Shown here piece after piece: positions 1-8,381 of a stretch of DNA of 64,000 nt. The first letter of the stretch is position 1, and every line of letters begins with the position of its first letter. The stretch lies in NCBI RefSeq assembly GCF_900106695.1, contig NZ_FNMZ01000002.1, positions 310,001 through 374,000 on the forward strand, written 5' to 3'. The position numbers and the translations under genes are program-made. The notes under the pieces are model-generated. The model saw nothing but the letters and a program-made list of their open reading frames with translations. It searched no databases and had not been told where the DNA came from. The stretch is from Albimonas donghaensis (GTDB lineage: Bacteria > Pseudomonadota > Alphaproteobacteria > Rhodobacterales > Rhodobacteraceae).

Positions 1-879
1 GCCGCCGAAGACCAGCCCGCCCTTGTCGGACTGGCTGACGTAGAAATGCCCGGCGCCGAACGTGATCACGTTGGGGATCAGCGGCTTCAGCCCCTCGGAG
101 ACGAAGGCCTGCAGGACATGGGTCTCGATCGGCAGGCGGATCCCCGCCATCTCCGCGCTGCGCGAGGAATGCCCGGCGGTGGCGAGCGCGAGGCGGTCGC
201 AGAGGATGTCTCCGCGGGTGGTCTCGACCCCCGTCACCCGGTCGCCGTCGCGGCGGATGGCGGTGACTTCGCAATGAGGGATGATGTCGACGCCCAGCGC
301 CGAGGCCGCCCGCGCGTAGCCCCAGGCCACCGCGTCATGGCGCACGGTGCCGCCGCGAGGCTGGACCAGCGCGCCGCGGACCGGGAAGCGGGCGTTGTCG
401 AAATCGAGGAAGGGCAGCCGGGCGCGCACTTGCGCCACGTCCCACATCTCGGCGTCGACCCCGTGCATCCGCATGGCGTTGCCCCGCCTGCGGAACGCGT
501 CGCGCTGCCCGTCGGTGTGCCAGAGGTTCGCCACCCCGCGCTGCGAGACCATGGCGTTGAAATTCAGGTCCCGCTCCAGCCGCTCCCACAGTCGCAGGGA
601 GAGTTCGTAGAACGGATTGTTCCCCTCCAGCAGGTAGTTGGAGCGGATGATGGTGGTGTTCCGCCCGACATTGCCGGAGCCGATATAGCCCTTCTCCAGC
701 ACCGCGACATTGGTGATCCCGTAGGTCGCCGCGAGGGTCCAGGCGGTGGCGAGCCCGTGCCCGCCGCCGCCCACGATCACCACGTCATAGGCGGGTTTCG
801 GCGCGGGGGAGCGCCAGGCCGGGACCCGGGGCGCGAGGCCGAGCGCATCGGCGACGAGGGACAGCGCGGAATAGCGCAT
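1..879 (-). CDS. Sarcosine oxidase beta-subunit family flavoenzyme (SoxB/MgdA), C-terminus off window
   Basis: FAD-dependent subunit of a heterotetrameric sarcosine oxidase or of the related N-methylglutamate dehydrogenase; both oxidise an N-methyl amino acid and release a C1 unit. Read on the minus strand, the ATG at 879 gives a protein starting MRYSALSLVADALG. A dinucleotide-binding motif (DVVIVGGGGHGLATAW) lies near residue 32, followed by the family block EKGYIGSGNVGRNTTIIRSN. Further on come RGGTVRHDAVAWGYA and SEGLKPLIPNVITFGAGHFY, all typical of SoxB. About 293 of the usual 410-420 residues are present; the rest lies left of position 1. It is divergent from an AraC regulator and close to mgsABC-gmaS. 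It could therefore be MgdA of the methylamine pathway or SoxB of sarcosine breakdown; the missing neighbours (soxDAG/mgdBCD) would decide. Confidence 0.9.
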   Translation of the reverse strand, partial: MRYSALSLVADALGLAPRVPAWRSPAPKPAYDVVIVGGGGHGLATAWTLAATYGITNVAVLEKGYIGSGNVGRNTTIIRSNYLLEGNNPFYELSLRLWERLERDLNFNAMVSQRGVANLWHTDGQRDAFRRRGNAMRMHGVDAEMWDVAQVRARLPFLDFDNARFPVRGALVQPRGGTVRHDAVAWGYARAASALGVDIIPHCEVTAIRRDGDRVTGVETTRGDILCDRLALATAGHSSRSAEMAGIRLPIETHVLQAFVSEGLKPLIPNVITFGAGHFYVSQSDKGGLVFGG

Positions 880-987
880 GGGGCGGGCTCCGGGCGGGCG
901 GGATCCGACTTGGGACGCCGGGCCAGTCTGGCGGGAGCGCGCGGCGGAGGCTTGCCTGAATGGGGCGAGTTCCGTCATGTGAAGGTC

Positions 988-2013
988 ATGGAGCCCCTCT
1001 CCCCCGCCCCCGGCGTCCAGACCATCGGCTTCGTGCTGATCCCCGGTTTCGCGCTGATGTCCTACGCCGCGGCCTGCGAACCGCTGCGCGCCGCCAACAT
1101 CGCCGCGGGGCGCGAGATCTACCGCGCCGCAGCCTTCGGGCCGGGGGTGTCGGGGCCGGGGACCATCGCCGCGTCCAACGGCGCGCTGATCCCCGCCGCC
1201 CCCCTGCCCGCCCGCGGCGCGGGGCTGTCCGCGCTGCTGGTCTGCGCCGGGGGCTCGCCCGCCGACTGGGGGTTCCCGACCGTCCACGCCTGCCTGCGCG
1301 CGCAGGCGCGCGACGGCGTGCGGCTGGGCGGCATCTCCGGCGGGGCCTGGCTGCTGGCCGCCGCGGGCCTGCTGCGCGACCGGGCCTTCACCCTGCACTG
1401 GGAGCACGCCGCGGCGCTGGTCGAGGCCTTCCCCGACCTCTCCCCCACGCAAGCCCGCTACGTGATCGACCGGGACCGCATCACCTGCGGCGGCGGGGTG
1501 GCGCCGCTGGACCTGATGCACGCCCTGATCGGGGAACGGATGGGACCGGCCTTCGCGCGCCGGGTGTCGGACTGGTTCCTGCATGCGGAGGTCTCCGCCC
1601 CCGCCGCGCCGCAACGCGGGGGCCTCGCGGAACGGTGGGGGGTGAACCATCCGGGTCTGCTCGCCGCGCTGGAAAAGCTGGAGGCGACGCCGGACGGCCC
1701 CGTCCCCCGCGCGGCGCTGGCCCGGCTGGCGGGGGTCGGACCGCGGCAGCTGGACCGGCTGTTCCGCGACCATCTCGGGGCCACGCCGGGGGAGACGCAT
1801 CGCCGCCTGCGGCTCGCCCATGCCCGCCGCCTGCTGGCGCAGAGCCCGCTGTCCATCGCCGAGATCGCCCAGGCCGCCGGCTTCGCCTCGGCCAGCCATT
1901 TCGCCCGCGCGCACCGGGCCGAATACGGGTCCGCCCCGCGTGACGCCCGCGCAGCAGCCCTTGCGTCAGGGGAAATATCCGGTAGCGAGGGGAAAACGAC
2001 TTCCGGAGGATGA
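988..2013 (+). CDS. GlxA-type AraC-family regulator with DJ-1/PfpI sensor domain
   Basis: Predicted transcription factor. Residues about 10-185 form a DJ-1/PfpI (class I amidotransferase-like) domain, and the C-terminal part (about 225-330) contains the two AraC helix-turn-helix motifs (ARLAGVGPRQLDRLFRDHLG and IAEIAQAAGFASASHFAR). Where active amidotransferases have a nucleophilic Cys, this protein has Gly-Ile-Ser-Gly-Gly, so the sensor domain is probably non-catalytic, as in the GbdR/CdhR/ArgR-like regulators of betaine, carnitine and arginine metabolism. The ATG at 988 is chosen because the DJ-1 domain begins a few residues later; a GTG at 979 is possible. It is divergent from the SoxB-like gene, which it likely controls, and its stop lies 7 bp before the next regulator. 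Effector unknown. Confidence 0.85.
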   Translation: MEPLSPAPGVQTIGFVLIPGFALMSYAAACEPLRAANIAAGREIYRAAAFGPGVSGPGTIAASNGALIPAAPLPARGAGLSALLVCAGGSPADWGFPTVHACLRAQARDGVRLGGISGGAWLLAAAGLLRDRAFTLHWEHAAALVEAFPDLSPTQARYVIDRDRITCGGGVAPLDLMHALIGERMGPAFARRVSDWFLHAEVSAPAAPQRGGLAERWGVNHPGLLAALEKLEATPDGPVPRAALARLAGVGPRQLDRLFRDHLGATPGETHRRLRLAHARRLLAQSPLSIAEIAQAAGFASASHFARAHRAEYGSAPRDARAAALASGEISGSEGKTTSGG

Positions 2014-2020
2014 TCCCGCC

Positions 2021-2677
2021 ATGGCCCGCCCCCCCTCCCGCAAACCGCCCGGCCTGACCCAGGACCCCCACGCCCCGCGGGAGCCGCGGGAGAACCGGCT
2101 GGAAACCGCCATCGGCCATGAGGTCCGGACGCTGCGCAAGAAGCTCGGCGTGGCGATGTCGGACCTGGCGGCGGCGACGGGGATTTCTCCGGGCATGTTG
2201 TCGAAGATCGAGAACGGCAACATCTCGCCCTCGCTGTCCACGCTGCAGGCGCTGGCCCGCGGGCTGGGGGCGCCGCTCACCGCCCTGTTCCGCCGCTATG
2301 ACGAGCCCCGCGGCGCCATGCATGTGAAGGCCGGCGAGGGCGTGGACGTGGAACGCCGGGGCACGCGCGCGGGCCATCAGTACACGCTGCTGGGCCATGC
2401 GGACGGGGCCGCGGCGGGGGTGGTGGTGGAGCCCTACCTGATCACGCTGACCACGGATTCGGACGTGTTCCCCGCCTTCCAGCACGAGGGGATGGAGTTC
2501 ATCCACATGCTGGAGGGGGAGCTGGGCTATCGCCACGGCGACACGCTCTACGACATGGCGCCGGGCGACAGCCTGTATTTCGAGGCCGACGCCCCGCATG
2601 GGCCGGAGGTGCTGGTGCGCCTGCCGGCGCGATACCTGTCGATCATCTGCTACCCGCAGCCGACCGCGGCGCGCTGA
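2021..2677 (+). CDS. XRE-family regulator with C-terminal cupin domain
   Basis: DNA-binding regulator of 218 residues. An XRE helix-turn-helix spans about residues 32-88 (VAMSDLAAATGISPGMLSKI is the recognition region), and a cupin beta-barrel follows at about 155-210 (FQHEGMEFIHMLEGELGY, then PGDSLYFEADAPHG). Such HTH-cupin proteins usually control amine or amino-acid catabolism next door. A GGAGGA ribosome-binding site overlaps the end of the upstream araC gene, so the two are probably co-transcribed. The gene sits directly before mgsABC-gmaS, with a perfect palindrome in between (2729-2743) that is the obvious candidate operator. Confidence 0.9.
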   Translation: MARPPSRKPPGLTQDPHAPREPRENRLETAIGHEVRTLRKKLGVAMSDLAAATGISPGMLSKIENGNISPSLSTLQALARGLGAPLTALFRRYDEPRGAMHVKAGEGVDVERRGTRAGHQYTLLGHADGAAAGVVVEPYLITLTTDSDVFPAFQHEGMEFIHMLEGELGYRHGDTLYDMAPGDSLYFEADAPHGPEVLVRLPARYLSIICYPQPTAAR

Positions 2678-2728
2678 GGCCCACCTTCCTCGCGCGGATC
2701 GGCGCCCCCCCTGCGACCGCGCATCGCG

Positions 2729-2743
2729 TTTCCTGACAGGAAA
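2729..2743. promoter_or_regulatory. Perfect palindrome upstream of mgsA, candidate XRE-cupin operator
   Basis: TTTCCTG-A-CAGGAAA is a perfect 7+1+7 inverted repeat 75 bp before the mgsA start. It is followed at once by a looser dyad, AAAC-TG-GTTT (2742-2751). The patch is visibly richer in A/T than its surroundings. Operators of HTH-cupin repressors are typically short palindromes of this kind close to their own gene; assignment to the neighbouring regulator is inference. Confidence 0.6.
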
Positions 2744-2817
2744 ACTGGTTTCTTCTCGATTGCGCCCGCCGGGCGCCGCCGCTACCGTCCCCGCATTCGC
2801 ATCTGGAGGATCGCGGC

Positions 2818-3702
2818 ATGTGCGGAATCGTCGGACTGTTCCTGAAGGACCGGGCGCTGGAGCCGCGCCTCGGCGCGCTCCTGTCCGACATGCTGGTCAC
2901 CATGACCGACCGCGGCCCGGACAGCGCCGGCATCGCCGTCTACGGCGCCCCCCGGCCCGGCCGCGCCCGGATCACCGTGCAATCCTCCGCCCCCGACACC
3001 GACTTTCCCGCGCTGGCGGAGGCGCTGGCCCGCTTCGACGCCGAGGTCGCCGCCAAAAGCACCCATGCGGTGATCTCGCTCGACGCGCCCCGCCTGGCGG
3101 AGGTCCGCGCGGCGGCCGAGGCGGTGGGCGCCATCCGCGTCATGAGCGCGGGAGAGGCGGTGGAGATCTTCAAGGAGGTCGGCCTGCCCGCGCAGGTCGT
3201 CGACCGTTTCGGGATCCGCGCCATGGCGGGCTCGCATGGCGTGGGCCATACCCGCATGGCCACCGAAAGCGCGGTGACGACGCTGGGCGCGCACCCGTTC
3301 TCCACCGGGCCGGACCAGTGCCTGGTGCATAACGGGTCGCTGTCCAACCACAACAACCTGCGCCGCGAGATGCTGCGCGAGGGCGTGCGGTTCGAAACCG
3401 AGAACGATTCCGAGGTCGCCGCGGCCTACCTGACCGCCCGCATGGCCGCGGGCCGCAGCCTGGGCGAGGCGCTGGACGACGCGCTGACCGGGCTCGACGG
3501 GTTCTATACTTTCGTGGTCGGCGCCAAGTCCGGCTTCGGCGTGCTGCGCGACCCGATCGCCTGCAAACCCGCGGTGCTGGCCGAGACCGATCAATGGGTC
3601 GCCTTCGGTTCCGAATACCGCGCGCTGGCCGGGCTGCCGGGGATCGAGACCGCGCGGGTCTGGGAGCCCGAGCCCGCCACCGTCTATTTCTGGGAGCGTT
3701 GA
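2818..3702 (+). CDS. mgsA: N-methylglutamate synthase subunit A (class II glutamine amidotransferase-like)
   Basis: First subunit of N-methylglutamate synthase, which uses gamma-glutamylmethylamide and 2-oxoglutarate to make N-methylglutamate and glutamate. The protein (294 aa) begins MCGIVGLF, so after removal of Met the N-terminal Cys is the Ntn-type nucleophile. Typical class II glutamine amidotransferase motifs follow: DRGPDSAG near residue 32, GHTRMATES near 143, and LVHNGSLSNHNNL near 172. It resembles GlxB and the amidotransferase domain of glutamate synthase, but here it is a free subunit. The start has a GGAGGA site. The stop lies 1 bp before mgsB and the order mgsA-mgsB-mgsC-gmaS matches known methylotrophy clusters, which is why I prefer this name to a generic amidotransferase. 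Confidence 0.88.
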   Translation: MCGIVGLFLKDRALEPRLGALLSDMLVTMTDRGPDSAGIAVYGAPRPGRARITVQSSAPDTDFPALAEALARFDAEVAAKSTHAVISLDAPRLAEVRAAAEAVGAIRVMSAGEAVEIFKEVGLPAQVVDRFGIRAMAGSHGVGHTRMATESAVTTLGAHPFSTGPDQCLVHNGSLSNHNNLRREMLREGVRFETENDSEVAAAYLTARMAAGRSLGEALDDALTGLDGFYTFVVGAKSGFGVLRDPIACKPAVLAETDQWVAFGSEYRALAGLPGIETARVWEPEPATVYFWER

Positions 3703-3703
3703 G

Positions 3704-4381
3704 ATGCCGGTCTTCGACCTCGCCGAACAGCCCTTGCGGGCGCTGAACGCCGCGCTGCACGCCTCCGGCGGCGATAACGGGCGGTTCGAGGTGCTGAACC
3801 CCCGCGGCGCGCACTCGGTCGCCGTGGGCGTGGAGCACCCCTGCGAGATCGAGGTCATGGGCCCGGTCGGCTACTATTGCGGCGGCATGAACGAGGCCGG
3901 GGAGATCACCGTGCGCGGCTCGGCCGGACCGGGGCTGGCCGAGAACATGATGGGCGGCCGGGTGGTGGTGGAGGGCGACGCCTCCCAATACGCGGGCGCC
4001 ACGGGGCATGGCGGGCTGCTGGTGATCCGCGGGTCGGCCGCCTCGCGCTGCGGGATTTCGCTGAAGGGGCTCGACATCGTGGTCGGCGGCTCCATCGGGC
4101 ACATGTCGGCCTTCATGGCGCAGTCGGGGCGCATGGTGGTGCTGGGCGATGCCGGCGAGGCGCTGGGGGATTCGATCTACGAGGCCCGGATCTACGTGCG
4201 CGGCACGGTCAAGAGCCTCGGGACCGACTGCATCGAAAAGCCGATGCGCGACGAACACCGGGCCGAGGTCGCGGACCTGCTGGAAGCCGCGGGGATCGCG
4301 GCCGATCCCGCCGATTTCCGCCGCTACGGCTCCGCGCGGAAACTCTACCATTTCGACGTCGATCACGCCGACGCCTACTGA
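3704..4381 (+). CDS. mgsB: N-methylglutamate synthase subunit B (GXGXG-repeat, GltB C-terminal-like)
   Basis: 225-residue protein related to the GXGXG right-handed beta-helix domain at the C-terminus of glutamate synthase (GlxC family). Repeated Gly-rich turns are visible from about residue 60 to 175 (for example GYYCGGMNEAGEITVRGSAG and GGRVVVEGDASQYAGATGHG). In the complex it should connect the amidotransferase (MgsA) and FMN synthase (MgsC) subunits and take part in forming the tunnel for the released amine. It starts 2 bp after the mgsA stop and ends 11 bp before mgsC, so the three are one translational unit. Confidence 0.88.
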   Translation: MPVFDLAEQPLRALNAALHASGGDNGRFEVLNPRGAHSVAVGVEHPCEIEVMGPVGYYCGGMNEAGEITVRGSAGPGLAENMMGGRVVVEGDASQYAGATGHGGLLVIRGSAASRCGISLKGLDIVVGGSIGHMSAFMAQSGRMVVLGDAGEALGDSIYEARIYVRGTVKSLGTDCIEKPMRDEHRAEVADLLEAAGIAADPADFRRYGSARKLYHFDVDHADAY

Positions 4382-4392
4382 AAGCCGCTGAC

Positions 4393-5718
4393 ATGGACCG
4401 GACCCCCCGCACCCATCCCCGCAAGTCGGCGAGCTTCGACGACTACACCCTGTCGGAGATCCGCCGCGCCGCGGCGACCGGCATCTACGACATCCGCGGC
4501 GGCGGCGCCAAACGCGCGGTCCCGCATTTCGACGACCTGCTGTTTCTCGGCGCGTCCGTTTCCCGATACCCGCTGGAGGGCTACCGGGAGCGCTGCGCGA
4601 CCGACGTGGTGCTGGGCGACCGCTTCGCCTCGAAGCCCATCCACCTGAAGATCCCGATCACCATCGCCGGCATGTCCTTCGGAAGCCTGTCGGGTCAGGC
4701 GAAGGAGGCGCTGGGCCGCGGCGCCTCGGCCGCCGGCACCTCCACCACCACCGGCGACGGCGGCATGACGGAGGAGGAGCGCGGGCATTCGGACCTGCTG
4801 GTCTACCAGTATCTGCCGTCGCGCTACGGGATGAACCCGCGCGACCTGCGCCGCGCCGACGCCATCGAGATCGTCATCGGCCAGGGCGCCAAGCCGGGCG
4901 GCGGCGGCATGCTGCTGGGCCAGAAGATCAGCCCGCGGGTGGCCGGGATGCGCGACCTGCCCGAGGGGATCGACCAGCGCTCGGCCTGCCGTCACCCGGA
5001 CTGGACCGGGCCGGACGACCTGGAGATCAAGATCGGCGAGCTGCGCGAGATCACCGACTGGCGCACGCCGATCTATGTGAAGGTCGGCGGCTCGCGTCCC
5101 TATTACGACGTGGCGCTGGCGGTGAAATCCGGCGCGGACGTGGTGGTGCTGGACGGGATGCAGGGCGGCACCGCCGCGACGCAGGAAGTCTTCATCGAAC
5201 ATGTGGGCCTGCCGACGCTGGCCTGCATCCGGCCCGCGGTGCAGGCGCTTCAGGACCTTGGGATGCATCGCAAGGTGCAGCTCGTGGTCTCGGGCGGGAT
5301 CCGCAACGGGGCGGATGTGGCCAAGGCCCTGGCGCTGGGGGCGGACGCGGTGTCGATCGGCACCGCGGCGCTGGTGGCGCTGGGCGACAACGACCCGCGC
5401 TGGGCCGACGACTACGCGGACCTCGGCACGGTGCCGGGCGCCTATGACGACTGGCACGAAGGGCGCGATCCCGCCGGCATCACCACCCAGGACCCCGCGC
5501 TCGCCGCCCGGCTGGACCCGGCCGCGGCGGGGCGCAGGCTGGCGAATTACCTCAAGGTCATGACGCTGGAGGCGCAGACCATCGCGCGGGCCTGCGGCAA
5601 GTCCCGGCTCTCCAACCTGGAGCCGGAGGACCTCTGCGCCCTGACCCTGGAGGCCGCGGCCATGGCCCGCGTGCCGCTGGCCGGCACCGACTGGATCCCC
5701 GGGAGGGGAGGTTTCTGA
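4393..5718 (+). CDS. mgsC: N-methylglutamate synthase subunit C (FMN-binding glutamate synthase-like)
   Basis: 441-residue catalytic subunit corresponding to the FMN and Fe-S synthase domain of glutamate synthase. Visible landmarks are ITIAGMSFGSLSGQAKEALG near residue 93, GQGAKPGGGGMLLGQKISP near 165, YVKVGGSRPYYDVALAVKSG, VVLDGMQGGTAATQ, and VVSGGIRNGADVAKALALGA in the FMN phosphate-binding region. Here ammonia is replaced by methylamine released from gamma-glutamylmethylamide. At 441 residues it is far shorter than GltB (about 1500) because the amidotransferase and GXGXG parts are separate genes. The ATG at 4393 is used because conserved sequence starts about 25 residues later. gmaS follows after 48 bp. 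Confidence 0.88.
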   Translation: MDRTPRTHPRKSASFDDYTLSEIRRAAATGIYDIRGGGAKRAVPHFDDLLFLGASVSRYPLEGYRERCATDVVLGDRFASKPIHLKIPITIAGMSFGSLSGQAKEALGRGASAAGTSTTTGDGGMTEEERGHSDLLVYQYLPSRYGMNPRDLRRADAIEIVIGQGAKPGGGGMLLGQKISPRVAGMRDLPEGIDQRSACRHPDWTGPDDLEIKIGELREITDWRTPIYVKVGGSRPYYDVALAVKSGADVVVLDGMQGGTAATQEVFIEHVGLPTLACIRPAVQALQDLGMHRKVQLVVSGGIRNGADVAKALALGADAVSIGTAALVALGDNDPRWADDYADLGTVPGAYDDWHEGRDPAGITTQDPALAARLDPAAAGRRLANYLKVMTLEAQTIARACGKSRLSNLEPEDLCALTLEAAAMARVPLAGTDWIPGRGGF

Positions 5719-5766
5719 TGGGCCGCGCGCCCGCCCGCTGAACAAGAGACGAGAGGGGACACGACC

Positions 5767-7074
5767 ATGACGCAGGACCTCGCCGCCTGGGCGAAGGCGA
5801 ACGCCATCCGCTATTTCCTGATCGGCTACACCGACCTGTTCGGCGGGCAGCGCGCGAAGATGGTCCCCGCGCAGGCAATCGCGGACATGCAGGCCGACGG
5901 GGCCGGCTTCGCGGGCTTCGCCTCCTGGCTGGACCTGACGCCGGCGCATCCCGACCTCTTCGCCTTTCCCGACGCCGACGCGGCGACGCCGTTGCCGTGG
6001 AAGCCCGGCGTCGCCTGGGTTCCCGCCGACGTCCACATGGACGACGCCCCCCTTTCGCAGGTCCCCCGGCAGGCGCTGAAGGCGCAGGTGGCGGCGGCGG
6101 CCGAGCTGGGGCTGCGGGTCAAGACCGGGGTGGAGCCGGAGTTCTTCCTGGTCTCCGCCGACGGGTCCGAGATTTCGGACGGGCGGGACGACGCCGAAAA
6201 GCCCTGCTACGACCAGCAGGCCCTGATGCGCCGCTTCGACGTGATCTCCGAGATCTGCGACGGGATGCTGGACCTGGGCTGGGGGCCCTACCAGAACGAC
6301 CACGAGGACGCGAACGGCCAGTTCGAGATGAACTGGGCGTATGACGATGCGCTGGCGACGGCGGACAAGCACTCTTTCTTCAAGTTCATGGCCAAGTCGG
6401 TGGCCGAAAAGCACGGGCTGCGCGCCACCTTCATGCCCAAGCCCTTCAAGGGGCTGACCGGAAACGGCTGCCATGTGCATGTGTCGCTGTGGAACCCCGC
6501 CGGCACCGCCAACGCCTTCGCCGACGACGCCGATCCGATGGGGCTGTCGGCGCAGGGGCGGTGGTTCCTGGGCGGGATCATGCGCCACGCGACCGCGCTG
6601 GCCGCGATCGCCAACCCGGTGGTCAATTCCTACAAGCGGATCAACGCGCCGGTCACGGCTTCGGGCGCCACCTGGGCGCCGAACACCGTCACCTGGACCG
6701 GCAACAACCGCACCCACATGGTGCGCGTCCCCGGCCCGGGACGGTTCGAGCTGCGGCTCGCCGACGGCGCCGCCAACCCCTACCTGCTGCAGGCCGCGGT
6801 GATCGCCGCCGGGCTCGACGGGCTGCGGACCGAGGCCGATCCGGGCGAGCCGCTGCATATCGACATGTATCGCGACGGCCACACGGTCGAGGGCGCCCCG
6901 CGCCTGCCGCTCAACCTGCTCGACGCGCTGCGGGCATTCGAGGCCGACACCGTGCTGACCGAGGCGCTGGGCTCGGAGATCTCGGCCGCCTTCGTGAAGC
7001 TCAAGCGGGCCGAGTGGGCGAGCTATGCCGCGAGTTTCTCCCCGTGGGAGCGGGACACGACGCTCGACATCTGA
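5767..7074 (+). CDS. gmaS: Gamma-glutamylmethylamide synthetase (glutamine synthetase family, type III-like)
   Basis: ATP-dependent ligase joining methylamine to the gamma-carboxyl of glutamate, the first step of the indirect methylamine pathway. The 435-residue protein belongs to the glutamine synthetase fold, with the metal-binding motif KTGVEPEFFLV near residue 119, GHVHVSLW-type catalytic region (NGCHVHVSLWN) near 235, and the ATP/phosphate segment NRTHMVRVPGPGRFELRLAD near 313. The N-terminus (YFLIGYTDLFGGQRAKMVP, FASWLDLTPAHPDL) is characteristic of GmaS and not of GlnA. A GAGAGGGGA ribosome-binding site precedes the ATG. Location directly after mgsABC is the classical arrangement. A role as an ordinary glutamine synthetase is less likely but cannot be excluded from sequence alone. 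Confidence 0.9.
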   Translation: MTQDLAAWAKANAIRYFLIGYTDLFGGQRAKMVPAQAIADMQADGAGFAGFASWLDLTPAHPDLFAFPDADAATPLPWKPGVAWVPADVHMDDAPLSQVPRQALKAQVAAAAELGLRVKTGVEPEFFLVSADGSEISDGRDDAEKPCYDQQALMRRFDVISEICDGMLDLGWGPYQNDHEDANGQFEMNWAYDDALATADKHSFFKFMAKSVAEKHGLRATFMPKPFKGLTGNGCHVHVSLWNPAGTANAFADDADPMGLSAQGRWFLGGIMRHATALAAIANPVVNSYKRINAPVTASGATWAPNTVTWTGNNRTHMVRVPGPGRFELRLADGAANPYLLQAAVIAAGLDGLRTEADPGEPLHIDMYRDGHTVEGAPRLPLNLLDALRAFEADTVLTEALGSEISAAFVKLKRAEWASYAASFSPWERDTTLDI

Positions 7075-7091
7075 GGGCGCGCGGCCCTAGC

Positions 7092-7114
7092 CTCCCCTCA
7101 GCGAACGAGGGGAG
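7092..7114 (+). promoter_or_regulatory. Hairpin that hides the Shine-Dalgarno of the downstream aminotransferase
   Basis: CTCCCCTC (7092-7099), a 7-nt loop and GAGGGGAG (7107-7114) form a perfect 8-bp stem. The right arm is the ribosome-binding site of the ATG at 7119. In the gmaS-aminotransferase transcript the site would be sequestered, which suggests reduced or conditional translation. There is no T-run, so it is not an obvious terminator. Confidence 0.5.
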
Positions 7115-7118
7115 CGAG

Positions 7119-8381
7119 ATGACTGCGAACAGCAAGGACGGAGACCTGCGCGAGCGCGCGCGGCGGGTGATCCCCAACGGGATGTATGGGCATGAGAGCA
7201 CCGCCCGCCTGCCCGAGGGCTATCCCCAGTTCTTCGCCAGCGGCGAGGGCGCGCGGATCCGGGACGTGGACGGCGCCGAATACATCGACTGGATGTGCGC
7301 CTATGGGCCCAACCTGTTGGGCTACGGCCAGCCCGACGTGCTGGCCGCGGTCGAGGCGCAGCAACGGCGCGGCGACACGCTGACCGGGCCGGGCCCGGTG
7401 ATGGTCGAGCTGGCCGAGGCGATGGTGGACATGGTCTCCCACGCCGACTGGGCGATGTTCTGCAAGAACGGCGGCGACGCGACCTCCATGGCCATGGTCA
7501 CGGCCCGGGCGCATCGCGGGCGGCGGAAAATCCTGGTGGGGACGGGCGCCTATCACGGGGCCTCGCCTTGGAACACGCCGGTCAAGGTCGGGGTGACGGA
7601 GGAGGACCGGGCGCATCTGATCCAGTTCGAGGAAGGCGATCTCGACAGCCTCGCCGACGCCGCGCGACGGGCGGGGGACGACTTCGCGGGGCTGTTCGTG
7701 ACCCCCTACCGGATGCGCACCTTCATGGACCAGACCGAGCCCGACGCGGAATTCGCCCGCGGCGCGCGGCGCATCTGCGACGAGGCGGGCGCGCTGCTGA
7801 TCGTGGACGATGTGCGGTCCGGCCTGCGGGTGGCCCGGGATTGCAGTTGGGAGACGGTGGGCGTGCGCCCGGACCTGTCCTGCTGGGGCAAGGTGATCGG
7901 CAACGGGCAGCCGATCTCGGCCCTGCTGGGCGCCGACATCGCGCGGGAGGCGGCGGGGAAGATCTTCGTCACCGGCTCGTTCTGGTTCTCCGCCGCCCCG
8001 ATGGCCGGCGCGCTGGAGACCCTGCGCATCGTGCGCGAGACCGACTGCCTGGAGCGCCTGACCGCGATCGGCGAGGCGCTGCGGGCCGGGCTCGCCGCCC
8101 AGTCCGAGGCCTTCGGCTTCGGCCTGCGCCAGACCGGCCCGGCCGCCCTGCCCATGGTGCTGTTCGAGGACGACCCGGATTTCCGGCTCGGCTACGCCTG
8201 GTGCGCGGCGGCGTTGCGGGCGGGGGCCTATCTCAGCCCCTACCACAACATGTTCTCCAACGCCGCGATGACGGAGGCCGACGTGACCCGCACGCTGGAA
8301 GCCACCGGCGCCGCCTTCGAGGAGCTTCGCCGGACGCGGGAAAGCCTGCTGCCCCCGCCGCAGCTCGCGCCCCGCGCCTAG
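7119..8381 (+). CDS. Class III aminotransferase, glutamate-1-semialdehyde aminomutase-like
   Basis: PLP-dependent enzyme of 420 residues in the HemL-like branch of class III aminotransferases. Family marks are the N-terminal RRVIPNGMYGHESTARLPEG, the cofactor Asp in IVDDVRSGLRVA near residue 231, and WGKVIGNGQPISALLG, where Lys258 should bind PLP. Its sequence is well removed from the strict HemL pattern (DDV in place of DEV, NGQP in place of GGMP), and the gene is in a catabolic cluster, so a role in heme synthesis is unlikely. It follows gmaS by 44 bp, behind an SD-masking hairpin. Substrate unknown: an omega-amino acid or an amino alcohol-derived semialdehyde are reasonable guesses. Confidence 0.85.
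   Translation: MTANSKDGDLRERARRVIPNGMYGHESTARLPEGYPQFFASGEGARIRDVDGAEYIDWMCAYGPNLLGYGQPDVLAAVEAQQRRGDTLTGPGPVMVELAEAMVDMVSHADWAMFCKNGGDATSMAMVTARAHRGRRKILVGTGAYHGASPWNTPVKVGVTEEDRAHLIQFEEGDLDSLADAARRAGDDFAGLFVTPYRMRTFMDQTEPDAEFARGARRICDEAGALLIVDDVRSGLRVARDCSWETVGVRPDLSCWGKVIGNGQPISALLGADIAREAAGKIFVTGSFWFSAAPMAGALETLRIVRETDCLERLTAIGEALRAGLAAQSEAFGFGLRQTGPAALPMVLFEDDPDFRLGYAWCAAALRAGAYLSPYHNMFSNAAMTEADVTRTLEATGAAFEELRRTRESLLPPPQLAPRA

Noticed and set aside
5767-7074. Ordinary glutamine synthetase (glnA)
   Set aside because: N-terminal sequence, length of 435 and position after mgsABC fit gamma-glutamylmethylamide synthetase; the adenylylation-site region of GlnA is not evident.
7119-8381. hemL (heme synthesis glutamate-1-semialdehyde aminomutase)
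   Set aside because: Active-site blocks deviate from HemL and the gene is part of a catabolic operon.
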